This document shows, piece after piece, positions 18,972-29,017 of a DNA stretch of 36,821 bases (positions are counted from its first letter, which is position 1; the number at the start of each line of letters is the position of its first letter). The stretch comes from Chara braunii. Lineage: Eukaryota > Streptophyta > Charophyceae > Charales > Characeae. Below the pieces are notes generated by a model. It did not search any database, was not told the DNA's origin, and saw nothing but the letters and a program-made list of their open reading frames with translations. The translations under genes and the position numbers were made by a program. The stretch covers positions 611,629-648,449 of the forward strand of contig BFEA01000217.1 in NCBI GenBank assembly GCA_003427395.1. The letters are read 5' to 3'.

Positions 18972-20877
18972 ATGAAGTCAAGCCGGGGCGAGGGCGAAGC
19001 TGACGATCTGAAGGTGGAACGGGCATGCGGGTGCGATGTGGAGCCGAAGATACCAGCTTGCCTTGCATCTTGAGTTCGTAGGGCGTGAGAACATCCGGAG
19101 TTGTTGCTTGGAGTTCCGTACGGGTTAACCAACAGTCAGCTTTGTGAGTGTTGTACGCAAAGTGTACCAAGTACTCGGTTGGCCTGTTGCCATAACGTCG
19201 CTGGGATATGATGTCGCCGACCTCTTGAAAACCGTCCATAGAGGGTGGGTCTTGTGATCGTCGCCCGGGAAGACCGTCATGTTCCGCTGGCGTGTAAAGA
19301 ACCAACTTGGAGCAATGAAAGACCGGGTAGACGAGCAAGTGGGCGGGCACCTGAATGGTGAAAGAAGGTCCTTCGGGTGCACCCCCAACGGGTGCCACGA
19401 TCGGCCAGGGCCCCATCCATTTCGGGAGGAGCTTGCGAGAGATATCTTGTTCGAGGCTGAATTCTGCGGCGGAAACCCAAACGAGATTGCCGGCGCAGAA
19501 TGGGCAAGGAAGACGCTCGCGATTGGCCTGTTGGCTCATGCGTTGCTGCGTCTTAGCCATCTGGCCGCGTGCCTTGACAAGTTGTCGCTCTCGACCGTTC
19601 GTGGAATGATTGTGTCCAACGATGAAGTGATCGGGGAGTCGTGCTCGAACTTGAAGGGCGACGTCCCATGGACGAGTTGTATGCCAACTCGATATCCGAC
19701 AGCTGCTCAACCCAATCCTTTTGGTCGGGACGGATGAGAGTGCGAAGGAGAACCTGTGTGGTCTGATGCGCCCTCTTCGTTTGGCCATCGGTTTGGGGGT
19801 GGCGAGCCGAACTTGGCTTTAGAGATGAGCCTCATCGTTTGATGAGCGCCAACCAAAAATCGGACATGAACCGAGTGTCGCGGTCGCAGACGATTTCCTT
19901 GGGGTAACCTTTGGTTCGAATCCAACTGGCGTAAAGAACCTCGGCCAACTCCGGTGCCTTGGCATGATAGCGGTAAGGCAAAAACATGACAAACTTGGTG
20001 AGTCGGTCGACCACCGTGAGAATCCCATCTACACCGGTCTTGTGGTTGGGAAACGTCCCGTTGATGTCCATGGCAATCACTTCCCTTAGGAGCAAGGGGA
20101 CCGGTAACGATCGCAACTCGCTGTACGAACGATGGTTGCGGGATTTGCAGCGTTGGCAAACCTCGCATGACTCGCAATAGCGTGTGACGTCGTCGAGAAG
20201 GCCGGGCCACCAAAATCGCTCGCGAAGTCGGCCAATCGTGCAATTGACTCCGAAATGTCGAGTGGCAGGAGCATCGTGGAACTCGCCAAGAAGCCGTGTA
20301 TGCAAGTGAGAGTCACTCGGTATGCAAAGAAGGTCCTTCCCCGCGTGTGGACAAACAAGTACCCCTCTTGGATCCGGTAGTGAGAAGGCGCCGGATTAGG
20401 AGAGGAGCAATTCGCGTACTTGTTGGTAACGGCGGATGAAGTTGTCCTGCAAGTCGTCGCCGATCTCGAAGGTCGAGTAGACGGCGGTACAATGATCCGG
20501 ACGCCGTGAAAGAGCATCGACAAAACGGTTAGACTTCCTCGGAATGTGATCGGGAAAGAAGTCAAATTGGTTGATGAAAGCCATCCAACAGGCGATGGTG
20601 CTATTGACGGTGTCTTGGGTCTTGTAGAAGACCAACGGATTGTTGTCTGTCACCCATCGGAATTGACTTCGACCAAGGAGGAAGTGCCGCCACCGCTTGA
20701 GCGCGTGGACGAAGGCGAGGAACTCCTTCTTGCGTGCATCATCAATGGAGTGCACGACGGGAACTTTCTTGCTAAAGTACTCGACCGGGTGCCAGTCCAT
20801 GCCATCGTGTTGTTCGAGGACGACACCAATGCCATAGCCGGACGCATCCGTAGTGATGCGTGTAGGCAATAGCGGGT
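18970..20877 (-). pseudogene. Gypsy pol, 3' part: RNase H, integrase and chromodomain-like tail, broken
   Basis: Read on the minus strand from the nested insertion. RNase H (about 20877-20480) has TDASGYGIG, TDNNPL and DALSRRPD. Integrase has a zinc-binding region (about 20290-20150, HDAPATRH ... CESCEVC), catalytic Asp in AMDING (20066-20068) and Asp in CDRD (19883-19885). The third catalytic residue, normally Glu in TDGQTER, reads Lys (AAG at 19775-19777), so strand transfer should be lost. The C-terminal part (18970-19788) holds the GPWPI-type domain and a chromodomain-like segment (VGDIISQRRYGNRPTEYLVHF). A TGA interrupts at 19832-19834, a stop/frame change lies at 20396 and a one-base shift near 19680. 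The open frame at 20396-20959 runs from antisense nested-LTR sequence into RNase H, an accidental fusion. Confidence 0.9.
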
Positions 20878-21192
20878 TGTGACGCCCAACCTCACGCCCG
20901 GCGCGACTTCCTGATCGGAGTGGGATGGGGGCCTGGAAGTGCGAAAAGGGGTGTACCAAGGATTTTTGGGGAAAGTGGGGGTGGAGTCCCAGGTCAGAAC
21001 TGAGATCTCCTGTGGCAAGGGTTCAGGGGCATAGGTGCAATAGGGCTAAGAGGCGGGTTGCTTCAGGTCTGATGGCGGTCGATGTCGTGCGGTCATAAGG
21101 CAGATGGCATGCATGGTGCGTCAAGGGCCGTCCGATCCGTCTGTCTTGGTGACGGCGGTTCGGGGGAGGCCCGTTCGGGAGGGTTGTGATTC

Positions 21193-21717
21193 TTATGAGT
21201 CGGACCTTCGGGTGCAGACACGTGGCGTCTGTCGCCACACGTTATGGTTAGGCCCCGCAGTTCCAGGGGTTCGGTGGTGGCTGCATCGTCTGCAGTTTCT
21301 GCACGGCGTGCGGGGCCAGTACGAGGCGATGGAATTCCACGGTACCACCGTGAGTTGGTGAAGGAGAAGACGGAGGGGAGGAAAATTGGTAGCGACAACA
21401 ACAAAGTCGGGGGATATGAAATATTGCGTGTTATACGTAGTTGGGTAGTTGGGACACCTTGGATCGCTGGTTATGGCACAACAAAACTCTCTGGGGCACA
21501 ATTGGTTCTCAGTTAGGCAAGGAAATTCTGGGCGTCTCTGCCTAAGATATTCCCTTACCCAAGGTTCGAAGTACTCTGGTTCCCATGTGTACGTCATTTT
21601 GTCATTGCGGCGTAGTGGAAGCCTTCCGCACGCATCTAACTGACAAGGGGATTTCCCGATATGGTATTGGAAATTCCTATCAGCGTAGGTGCGTGAAGGA
21701 AGGAAAATTTCCCCCAC
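21193..21717 (-). CDS. Conserved 174-codon open frame inside copy A4 (function unknown)
   Basis: Counterpart of the frame at 2166-2693, uninterrupted between a TAG (21718-21720) and the same stop position. Conserved stretches include PEFPCLTENQLC, AITSDPRCPNYPTTYNTQY and PCRNCRR; the tail ends CTRRSDS against CPRRSNS in A1. The N-terminal third is more variable but collinear. It has cysteines at similar positions and an arginine-rich C terminus. No start ATG is shared with A1, and no membrane segment or signal peptide is evident. No family is recognised. It reads in the same direction as the host gypsy element, which is coincidental. Confidence 0.45.
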   Translation of the reverse strand: MGEIFLPSRTYADRNFQYHIGKSPCQLDACGRLPLRRNDKMTYTWEPEYFEPWVREYLRQRRPEFPCLTENQLCPREFCCAITSDPRCPNYPTTYNTQYFISPDFVVVATNFPPLRLLLHQLTVVPWNSIASYWPRTPCRNCRRCSHHRTPGTAGPNHNVWRQTPRVCTRRSDS

Positions 21718-22196
21718 CTACCGGAGGTGCCAGGCTCGTTAATGATTGCGAATTGCTGCGCGTGGATACGCGTAGGTTGCACAGATCAGATCTCGCTTAC
21801 ACGTATCCCCGCGGGATGTTCGCTTGTACCCAAAAAAGGTGAGAGTTTAACTTTTCATGCGAAATCGCCATGTGTCATGGACAACGACCCAATCATCTAA
21901 TCACTCAGTGACCCCACAAGCAATCATGTCCGAGCATGCAAGGTGTCATTACGCATCAGTCATCGCAGCAACATCTACTAACAACGGATCAAAGCGACAA
22001 GCAATGATGATAGCTAGGCAAAAACGACAAACATATCATTCGTTCATCGCAAAACAACATCCATGCAATCAAACACTCAATAGGAAGGATTACAACTAAT
22101 TACAGGTAGACACAGGCCGAAGCCGAGAAAAAGGGGAAAAAAAAAAAAAATGCCGAAAGCAAAATACGTGCGAATCACTCGAAGCCGAGATCAAAA

Positions 22197-22204
22197 TTTA
22201 TATA
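22197..22204. promoter_or_regulatory. Putative TATA box of copy A4
   Basis: TTTATATA on the plus strand, TATATAAA on the minus strand. It lies about 98 bp before the ATG at 22302 and roughly 480 bp before the start of the opposite open frame. The same arrangement exists in A1. Confidence 0.45.
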
Positions 22205-22258
22205 CAAAAGTTGGGAGAAAAAGACAAAGAAAATTGCAAATCCACGTCCATCGACCTC

Positions 22259-22260
<2 letters not shown>

Positions 22261-22300
<40 letters not shown>
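22261..22300. repeat. CT microsatellite in copy A4
   Basis: About 40 bp of CT repeats with one CTTT interruption, directly before the ATG of the 81-codon frame, at the same place as in A1. Confidence 0.95.
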
Positions 22301-22301
<1 letters not shown>

Positions 22302-22547
22302 ATGAGGACAGTCCGTCGTCACGCACCAACCCACGAAGTCGTCACTCCGCTTAGTCCTCCTGCACCCGTCAGGTTCGCCCGCGCGCTACAGTCTGTCGTA
22401 GCCCCACGCGTCAACCCCGCGCATTCAGCACCAGCTCGTCGGGTTGCCCGACTCCCACTTCAGCTCACCTCTTACCTCGCTCGTGAGCCGACCCTCACCG
22501 ATCGCGCTACCCCGAGCTTCCAACAGCTGGTTAAGAGAGCTATCTAA
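22302..22547 (+). CDS. Conserved 81-codon open frame inside copy A4 (function unknown)
   Basis: Starts MRTVRRHAPTHEVV and ends QQLVKRAI at the same stop as the A1 version. The protein is basic and rich in Ala, Pro and Arg. About 12 of 81 residues differ from A1, with about 10 further silent base differences, so any selective constraint is weak at best. The CT tract and TATA upstream give it the layout of a short transcription unit. No domain is recognised. Confidence 0.35.
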   Translation: MRTVRRHAPTHEVVTPLSPPAPVRFARALQSVVAPRVNPAHSAPARRVARLPLQLTSYLAREPTLTDRATPSFQQLVKRAI

Positions 22548-23333
22548 TCGCACAGCCAAAATTTATAGCGTGCATGCAAGCGCGAAGAACACGAAATTGT
22601 AAGGACTTAGAAAGGAGATTACGAGAGGGAGCGCCTACGTCTTGCATGGCCAGACTGTGGCGTGGGGGACGTAGCCACTCTCCACGCATCAATCTGATCA
22701 TGCAGCCCGTGAGCTAGACAGCCACAACAAAAAGAAAAGGAGAGAGCGGGAAAGACGAAGCTCAAGAAGAAAGATACAGTTACAATGGCGCCCGCCCAAA
22801 ATTACGGTTACTTGCAATATTAAGGGCGCCGACTAATTAGAGCTCCGTTGCAGCCGCAAAAAAGAAGCGCACAAGCAGAAGGCGTTCCGTGGCAAAAGGA
22901 AATCCTAAATTCCAAAATTCCAAAATTCCTATTTAATGCGAAAATGCAAAAAACACAAATTCCGAGAAGAAAGTCCTAAGTTCCGAGAGCCGTGAAGGTT
23001 CGACAAGATTCGAAAAAGAAATTCAAAAGAAGCAAAACTTTCCGCGCGACCTCCGCGCCTAAATTTCGATAGCAGAACAAGAACGAAGCAACGTCAACCA
23101 ATATTACTTGCGCGCACGCCGGCGCGCCTCTTAACCGATCGTCCCAGGACTTGCCCAGCCCTGAACCCAGCCATCCGAAAAGAAGCGACGCAAAAAGACA
23201 AAGAAGCGAGGACACCGATACTATTTCCTTTCAATCCCGATCTCCCGTAATTGGCCCAACCTTCCCATCTTAAGACCCCTCATTGTCATCGCACAGAAAA
23301 TCGTGCGGAACAGAAATTGGTTCGTCACAGGGT

Positions 23334-25196
23334 TGTATATGCGCAAGACCTCCGCAGATAATAGCGCGACTTTGAGAGCCAAAATGATTCCCGCTCATCC
23401 TCTCCGAAGTCAAACGACCGGTCCTCACATTGAAGCTTGGTCAAGTGGGCCGCGATCTTCGAGTATCCCTTGATAAAATGTTGGTAGTAGCTGGCAAGGC
23501 CAAGGAGCGAACGGACATCCGTGACGTTCCGTGGCTCCGACCACTCTTGGATGGCTTGAATCTTGTCCGATAGTGGACTGATGCCCTTCGATGTGACAAA
23601 ATGGCCCAAGTATTCCATCTCTTGCCGGACAAATTCGCACTTGTCGCAGTTGGCCTTGTACTTGGCGTGGCGGAGCGTCTCCAACACTCGTCGAAGGTGC
23701 TCAAGATGATCCTCCAATGACTGGCTATAGACGAGAATGTCGTCCAAGTAGACCAGCACAAACCGGTCCAACATCTCACGGAACTCGTTGGTCATTGCCG
23801 CTTGAAAGGTCGCCGGGGCGTTGGTGAGGCCAAAAGGCATGACCACCCACTCAAAATGCCCATACAGTGTCTTGAACGAGGATTTATAGCGATCGTTCGG
23901 TCGGATCGAAATCTGATGGTATCCCGACTTCAAATCCAACTTAGAGAAGTACTTTGTGCCGCCCAATCGCTCAAGAAGATCGTCAATACGAGAAAGAGGC
24001 CCCGAATTCTTGATGGTTTGCGTGTTGAGCTTGCGGTAGTCGATGCACAATCGTAGATCCTTGTTCTTCTTCCGTACGAAGAGAACCGACGCTCCATATG
24101 GAGAGCTACTAGGGCGGATCCAGCCCTTGTCCAACAAGTCATCGAGTTGCACGCGGAGGACCGTAAGCTCCTCCTCGCTCATGCGATAAATGCAACCTTT
24201 CGGCGGCACGACACCGGCCTCAAGAATGATCTCGTGAGAGGTTGGCCGATCCGGCACCACACCGGTAGGTGACTCGAAGATGTCGGCGAACTCGTCAAGC
24301 AGCCGCACCACACGGGAGTCCGAAGACAAGTCCATGGGTGAAGAATCGACTACCGTGACGGTCCATAGGAAGCATAGGCCTATCTCATCGGGCTGCTCGT
24401 AAGCGCAAGTAGCCCAGAATGACTTGGCCGTTACCACTTGGCACTGAATTGAAGGGTGCGGAAGAGAAATAGTACACAACACTTTGGTGCCGAAGGCGTA
24501 CCGAATGGTAAGAGTCTGCCGGTGGAAGTTGACCGTGTGATCCGCACTTGCAAGCCAAGGCATTCCCAAAATAATGTCGAAGTCCGTGTCCAAAATGTCG
24601 AATGCCACCGGTTCGCATGCATGAGGTGCACAATACACCGGTACGGCCTCGATGTCGCGGTCGATAAGTTGCTGCATCCTTCCGTCCGCCAACTTGATCG
24701 CCATCGGGTTTACCTTCCTTCGAACTTGTGCGCCAAGGCCAACCTTTTGCATAAAGGCCTGACTCATAAAATTGCGAGATGCGCCGCTATCCAGCAAAGC
24801 GCTGCAGAACGCTTGCCCAACTTGGATGCGGNCATAGAGGAGCGGTGCGTTGTTGTCGTCGTACCGCTGATTGCAAAACTCGCGGGCCACCTTGGTAACA
24901 TACGCAAGGATGTCCCCCACCGTGACTTCGTCATCCGTAGGCGAAGTTGGTGGTGCATAGACGGATAAGTACGTGTGAAGATGAGCGGATANTGCTGCGC
25001 ATTGCGGTCCCGGCAAGCGGCCTGTGGTCGGGAGAGGAAGCCATGCGAAATCCTCGGACGTGAGCGGGTCCAATACCTCTATGTTGAACTCACGCGCCGA
25101 ATCCCGTGAAGAACCACTTGAAGACGATAAGTCGCCGCTGCAGGACGGAGAAGATGCCGCACACACGTCTTGTTCTTGAGCACGGGTACCCAACAT
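23334..25196 (-). pseudogene. Gypsy pol, 5' part: aspartic protease and reverse transcriptase
   Basis: A nearly intact ~620-codon frame. A serine-rich N-terminal segment is followed by a retropepsin-like protease with ALLDSGA (active site, about 24782-24793) and the ILGMPWL motif. Reverse transcriptase follows with FVRKKNKDLRLCIDYRKLN, SKLDLKSGYHQI, VMPFGLTNAPATFQ and the catalytic YLDD (about 23739-23758), then the thumb and connection region (SLLGLASYYQHFI). Two single N bases (24832 and 24992) each make one residue unknown. A one-base deletion near 23382 throws the last ~18 codons out of frame just before the nested insertion. The best start is not clear, since the frame differs from gag by a shift. 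Confidence 0.95.
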
Positions 25197-25344
25197 AGGA
25201 ACGAGCCGGGCAACATAGTCCTCAAAGAATAAAGAAGAGGAGAACTATCGACTTCTGCATGTGCCTCGGAACGAAGGGCGGTCACCCGCGAAGTGACCAG
25301 TTCCGAAGGCGTCGAGAGTGTCGTCGACTTACTCCCGACGATGC

Positions 25345-27009
25345 TCAATTTCCCAATTTGCCTTTGCTTTTCGACGGGTAGCCCATTGTCTCGTGGAGAT
25401 CGTTGTTACACCACAAACAATAACAGAATCTTGTGCGTGCCTTGTATGCTTGCTCAGAGAGACCGTATTGGGACCATGGGGCTAGAGCTGCTGCGCAGGG
25501 CCCGGGGCTAGATGCGGTTTTTGTCTTCGTCTTGCCGCGTCCTCGGCCTTTGCCCGGGCGGCCACCATCCCAGGCGGCTGCGAGTCTGTCCCCTTCAGTC
25601 GCAGACACAACCTCGTTAGTTTTGTCAATTGCCATTGCCGCCACGACCACGGCCACTTTCGGCCGATGCTAATCTCTGCTCGGGCCTGTCGCAGACGAAC
25701 AGTGGAGGTTCTTAGCCTCCTTGTTCATGACAATAATCCGCGCGGCCTTGTCGAAGAGCTCCGCTGGTGTCGTCAGGGTGTCCTCGACGTGAGTCAAGGC
25801 ATTGCCCAACGCCGGACACGACCTCGAGATGAAGTAGTGTTTGATGGCTTTGAAGACCATTTGAATGTCTGGGACGGATGTCAAGCGTTGGTACTCGGCA
25901 ATCCAGTCAACAGTCGGCAGTGTGCCTTGTTCGAAGACCATCAGCTTGTCCATTGCCTTGATCTCCGGCGGCTCTACTTGGAACCGCTTATGCCACTCCG
26001 CCTTTAGATCATCCCAACTGATCTTGGTATGCAAGTCGGCAGCCACCACTCCGTACTTGGTCAGGAGATTGTCCAGCCATGCTTGGCATGCGCCCCCCGA
26101 GCGGGAGTATAAGTACGCGTGATGCTTGTGCTCACTGACGTAGTGTAGCTGCAACTTGAGTTCGAACTTACGGAACCACGGAATTGGGTCCGTCTTCGTC
26201 GAATCGTAGAAGATCTCCTGATCATCGAACTTTGGCGTTGTCTCGCGCGGTTCCGATCTCGAGTGAGTGGCGGCAGTATAGATCCGCTGCTCCAACTGTT
26301 GCGTGGCGTTTCGCTGTAACTGCACGCCGTCCTTGAGGGATCCGACGTCAATCTCCAATGCCTCGAGGCGATTGGAGGTGTTGGAAGAGCTGGCAACGGG
26401 GGCGGCGACGGTTTGTTCCAGCTGCTGGAGGCGGCGGGTGAGTTGGTCAAACACCTGATTGTATGTCTGAACCGCGTCGTCGAGGTTGTGAATGTCCTCC
26501 TGCTGTGCAATGCACGTGGCCAGGAGGTCCGTGAGACGGGAGAGGAGTAGAGCGATCTTGTTTCCACTCTCTTCCAGCTTCCCATTCTCAGCCTCGGCCC
26601 GCCAGTTCCCTGCCATTGTGAGCAAAGCTCGCTCTCCGCTGAATATCTTCTCGCGTCGTTGAAGTCATTCTTCATCGGCAGCCTTTGCTGTTGCCTCGTC
26701 TTGCTGGCGCTGCTGTTCAATTGCCAACAGACGTGCCTTTTCAGCGTCCTTTGCCTTCTTCTTTGATGCGGCTGCTACTGCATCTGACCGTTGCTTAGCT
26801 TCGGTAATCAGAAGCAGCATCCGGGCCTGATAGGCCTCGTCCGTTTCCCCGGACTTCTGGTCCATGACGGCTGTTTGCGAGCGCAAGAGCATAGACCAGG
26901 CCGGGGGCCTCCTGACGTGGCACTGCCTGCTGCTGACGTGTCCTGCTGACATGGCCTGCTGATGTGGCCTGCTGACATGGTCTGCTGACGTGGTCTGCTG
27001 ACGTGGCAA
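25345..27009 (-). pseudogene. Gypsy gag: coiled coil, capsid domain and damaged zinc knuckle
   Basis: One frame holds the whole region, interrupted by TGA (26665-26667) and TAG (25669-25671). The N-terminal part (27009-26668) ends in a Lys/Ala/Gln-rich helix. Next come a coiled coil (NLDDAVQTYNQVFDQL) and the retrotransposon gag domain (WFRKFELKLQLHY, ISWDDLKAEWHKRF, LPTVDWIAEYQRL, PAELFDKAARI). After a basic Gly/Arg/Lys-rich stretch, the zinc knuckle reads C-x2-C-x4-H-x4-Tyr; the fourth ligand is Tyr (TAC) where the family has Cys, a single G-to-A change. Gag normally packages RNA into particles in the cytoplasm. The true start is uncertain because the first ~20 codons lie in a 12-bp tandem repeat. 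Confidence 0.85.
26925..27006. repeat. 12-bp tandem repeat at the start of gag
   Basis: About seven copies of a CTGCTGACGTGG/CTGCTGACATGG unit. In the gag frame it translates to a repeating Ser-Ala-Asp/Gly-His-Val-Ser and Arg-Pro-X-Gln-Gln pattern. Being a multiple of three, changes in copy number would not shift the frame. Confidence 0.8.
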
Positions 27010-27699
27010 CTTACCAATGCCGCTGCAGGGGGTACCCGGAGACCGATAGAGAAGTTAAGACCAGATGGGGCAACAACGTAGGTGGGGAGGGGTGGGTGGG
27101 ATAAATCGCCCAGATAAGAAGCCCTAATCAAAAAAAGAAAAGTTTAAACTTTGCAAAAATTTCGAGGAAAAGAAAAAAAAATACTCGTTTGCAAGTTCAG
27201 TAGGCCGCCCAATTCCCCCTGAAGTGTGAAATTATGAATGAGAAAAAAAATTGAACCTTCAGACTGCAGACGAGTGTCCGACAAGAATTCCGAAAAGAAA
27301 TTACAATCAGATATTCGGAATTATGTTTAAAAAAAAAAAACGAATTTCGGAAAAAAATATTCCGGATTTCTAAATAACGAGAAATTGCAAAAGGAAATCA
27401 AAATTTTCGAGAAAACTATATTCCGGATTTCCAACAACGAAATTTCGGATTTTCAAAAGAAAAACGAAAACGGAAATTTCAGGTGTTGCGCTATTGCGAT
27501 TTTCCACAACAGAAATAGTGGGAAAGCAAAATCCAAGAAGAAAAAAATAAAATTGATTTTCGGCAGTGAGGTCAAAATCGTGATTTTGGGGGCTAACTAG
27601 TGTGCTCTAATCAATCACCCAAGACTAATCAGCTACTTAGTCCCCGCACACGTGTCAGATCAGGTTGTCCTGATTCACGTGCGGTGTTCCGATACCGAC
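27010..27699. other. 5' leader of the gypsy element, AT-rich
   Basis: Non-coding leader between the 5' LTR and gag. Between 27140 and 27560 it is AT-rich, with many short repeats of ATTCCGGATTTC and GAAATTTCGG in both orientations. No gene is visible. Confidence 0.6.
27686..27697 (-). other. Candidate primer-binding site next to the 5' LTR
   Basis: Two bases inside the LTR boundary the minus strand reads CGGTATCGGAAC. This matches 9 of 12 bases of the common initiator-tRNA-Met complement TGGTATCAGAGC. The match is imperfect and the first base is wrong, so another tRNA is possible. Confidence 0.35.
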
Positions 27700-29012
27700 T
27701 GTTACATGCCCAGTTGGGCGATGTACATATATAACCAAGGATCCGCAATGTGATGAAAATGAATGAATGGACAATGCAGTGCAAGTAGAATCTGAACAAG
27801 CAGTGTGCATTCTGATACATACAAAAATGGTGTTTTATAGCGCAATGGAAGACTTAGATACAAGTCCTGACCTGACCGGGACTGACCTCTATCACGTGGT
27901 GCCAGACAGCGCAGCAGAATGCTAGAATACCAATGACTACCCCAATCAATGTTGCAACGCAGACCAAACATACATCATCCTCATCACAAGGTGTGAAGGG
28001 GCCCTGGCGCTACACACAGGAAGAATGCGCCAGGTCCAAATCATGCACAGACGAAGAGGAGGGGAACAGACGAAGAGGATGGGGAGAGATGGGAATGTCG
28101 TCAACACCAAGTCTTTGTTACAAGTCCCAAATAATCCCTCGTCAAAATGACTGAAGCCCAATGTCGAGTCTGGATCCAAATGTCACCAAGCCCGCTCTCT
28201 CATAGTCTGCTGATGCAGTAAGTCAGGTAGCGAGAGGGTGAGAGGGAGATGGTGGACTAAGAAGAGGAAGAAGAAGAACTCTCTCTCTCTCATATGCCAG
28301 GTACTAACCTGTGAAGATGGCTCTGTGCTGCAGGTACCTCGAAGGCGAAGCTGGAGCTATGGAGCTGCAGGTAAGTATCCCTGGCCTCCCCCCAATCTCT
28401 CTCTCTCTAGTACTACTCTAGCTCCTAAGAGCGCCCAGCGCTGAAGACTACTGCTAACGCTACAAGCGCCGAGCGCTGAAGACTACTGCTAGCGCTACTA
28501 CTACTCCTGCGGCGCTCCTCCAGAGTGCTGCTGCCGAATCCTGAAGACTACCTCCTGCCTCCTGAACTGCATGTGAAGTGCCTGGGAAGTACGTAGGAAC
28601 TACCTCCCGGCCTGCAGGGTGGGCCAGTCTTATATAGTGCTGGCCCATCCAGGAGGCTGCTCTTGCCAGTGCCGAAACATGCCAGACCCTGGCGTTGAAG
28701 CACAACCAGGGGTTGTCTTGAAAACAGGCCCAAAATGGCGTGTGCTAAAACCCTGGTTTGGTGCCTGAGTTTCGGGGCAGGTCGATCTGATGAGGGCCTG
28801 AAAATAACCCTCAGTTTCAGGCTGAAAACACTCAGGGCCGGAAAGGCCCTGATTTAGCCTGAAACCACACAGGGCCTGTAGGCCCTTGTTTTCAGGCTTT
28901 CAGGCTGAAACGACACGGGGCCTGTAGGCCCTTGTTTTCAGGGTTTTGGCCTGAAAATGTCACGGGCCTGAAAGGGGCCCCGTGCAGCCTGTTGCAGGCA
29001 GAGCATGTAACA
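27700..29012 (-). repeat. 5' LTR of the gypsy element
   Basis: 1313 bp with the same ends as the left LTR. In the element's orientation U3 starts at 29012, holds two ~46-bp repeats (28857-28946), then a TATA box at 28629-28636, then R and U5 with a short CT tract (about 28279-28290). Confidence 0.95.
28629..28636 (-). promoter_or_regulatory. TATA box of the gypsy 5' LTR
   Basis: TATATAAG on the minus strand, about 375 bp into the LTR. The 3' LTR has the variant TATATAGG at 18529-18536. Transcription would start roughly 30 bp further on the minus strand. Confidence 0.6.
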
Positions 29013-29017
29013 CATCG

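Larger units (their letters stand above)
20878..23329 (+). mobile_element. LTR-like element family A, copy A4, inserted in the gypsy pol gene
   Basis: 2452 bp with ends TGTGACG...CGTCACA, flanked by GGGT at 20874-20877 and 23330-23333. Removing it and one GGGT restores continuous coding from the last RT/connection codons into RNase H, so the boundaries are fixed by the disrupted gene itself. Because the target also held TGT next to the site, the duplication could be read as up to 7 bp (GGGTTGT). It is collinear with A1 (1840-4309). As an isolated unit with no internal region it looks like a solo LTR or a short non-autonomous LTR-type element. Confidence 0.85.
17592..29012 (-). mobile_element. 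Complete Ty3/gypsy LTR retrotransposon, chromodomain type, with a nested insertion
   Basis: Two long terminal repeats (17592-18958 and 27700-29012) share the ends TGTTACATGC...GCATGTAACA and are flanked by the 5-bp duplication CATCG (17587-17591 and 29013-29017). On the minus strand the order is 5' LTR, leader, gag, protease, reverse transcriptase, RNase H, integrase, chromodomain-like tail, polypurine tract, 3' LTR. RT before integrase defines Ty3/gypsy. The element is 11,421 bp including a 2452-bp insertion at 20878-23329, so about 9.0 kb originally. Over the first ~290 bp the two LTRs differ at roughly 20 positions by eye, so the insertion is old. All coding parts carry stops or frameshifts. 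Confidence 0.95.

Noticed and set aside
17592-29012. An endogenous virus rather than a retrotransposon
   Set aside because: There is no envelope-like frame between integrase and the polypurine tract, and the order and chromodomain-like tail fit an ordinary Ty3/gypsy element.
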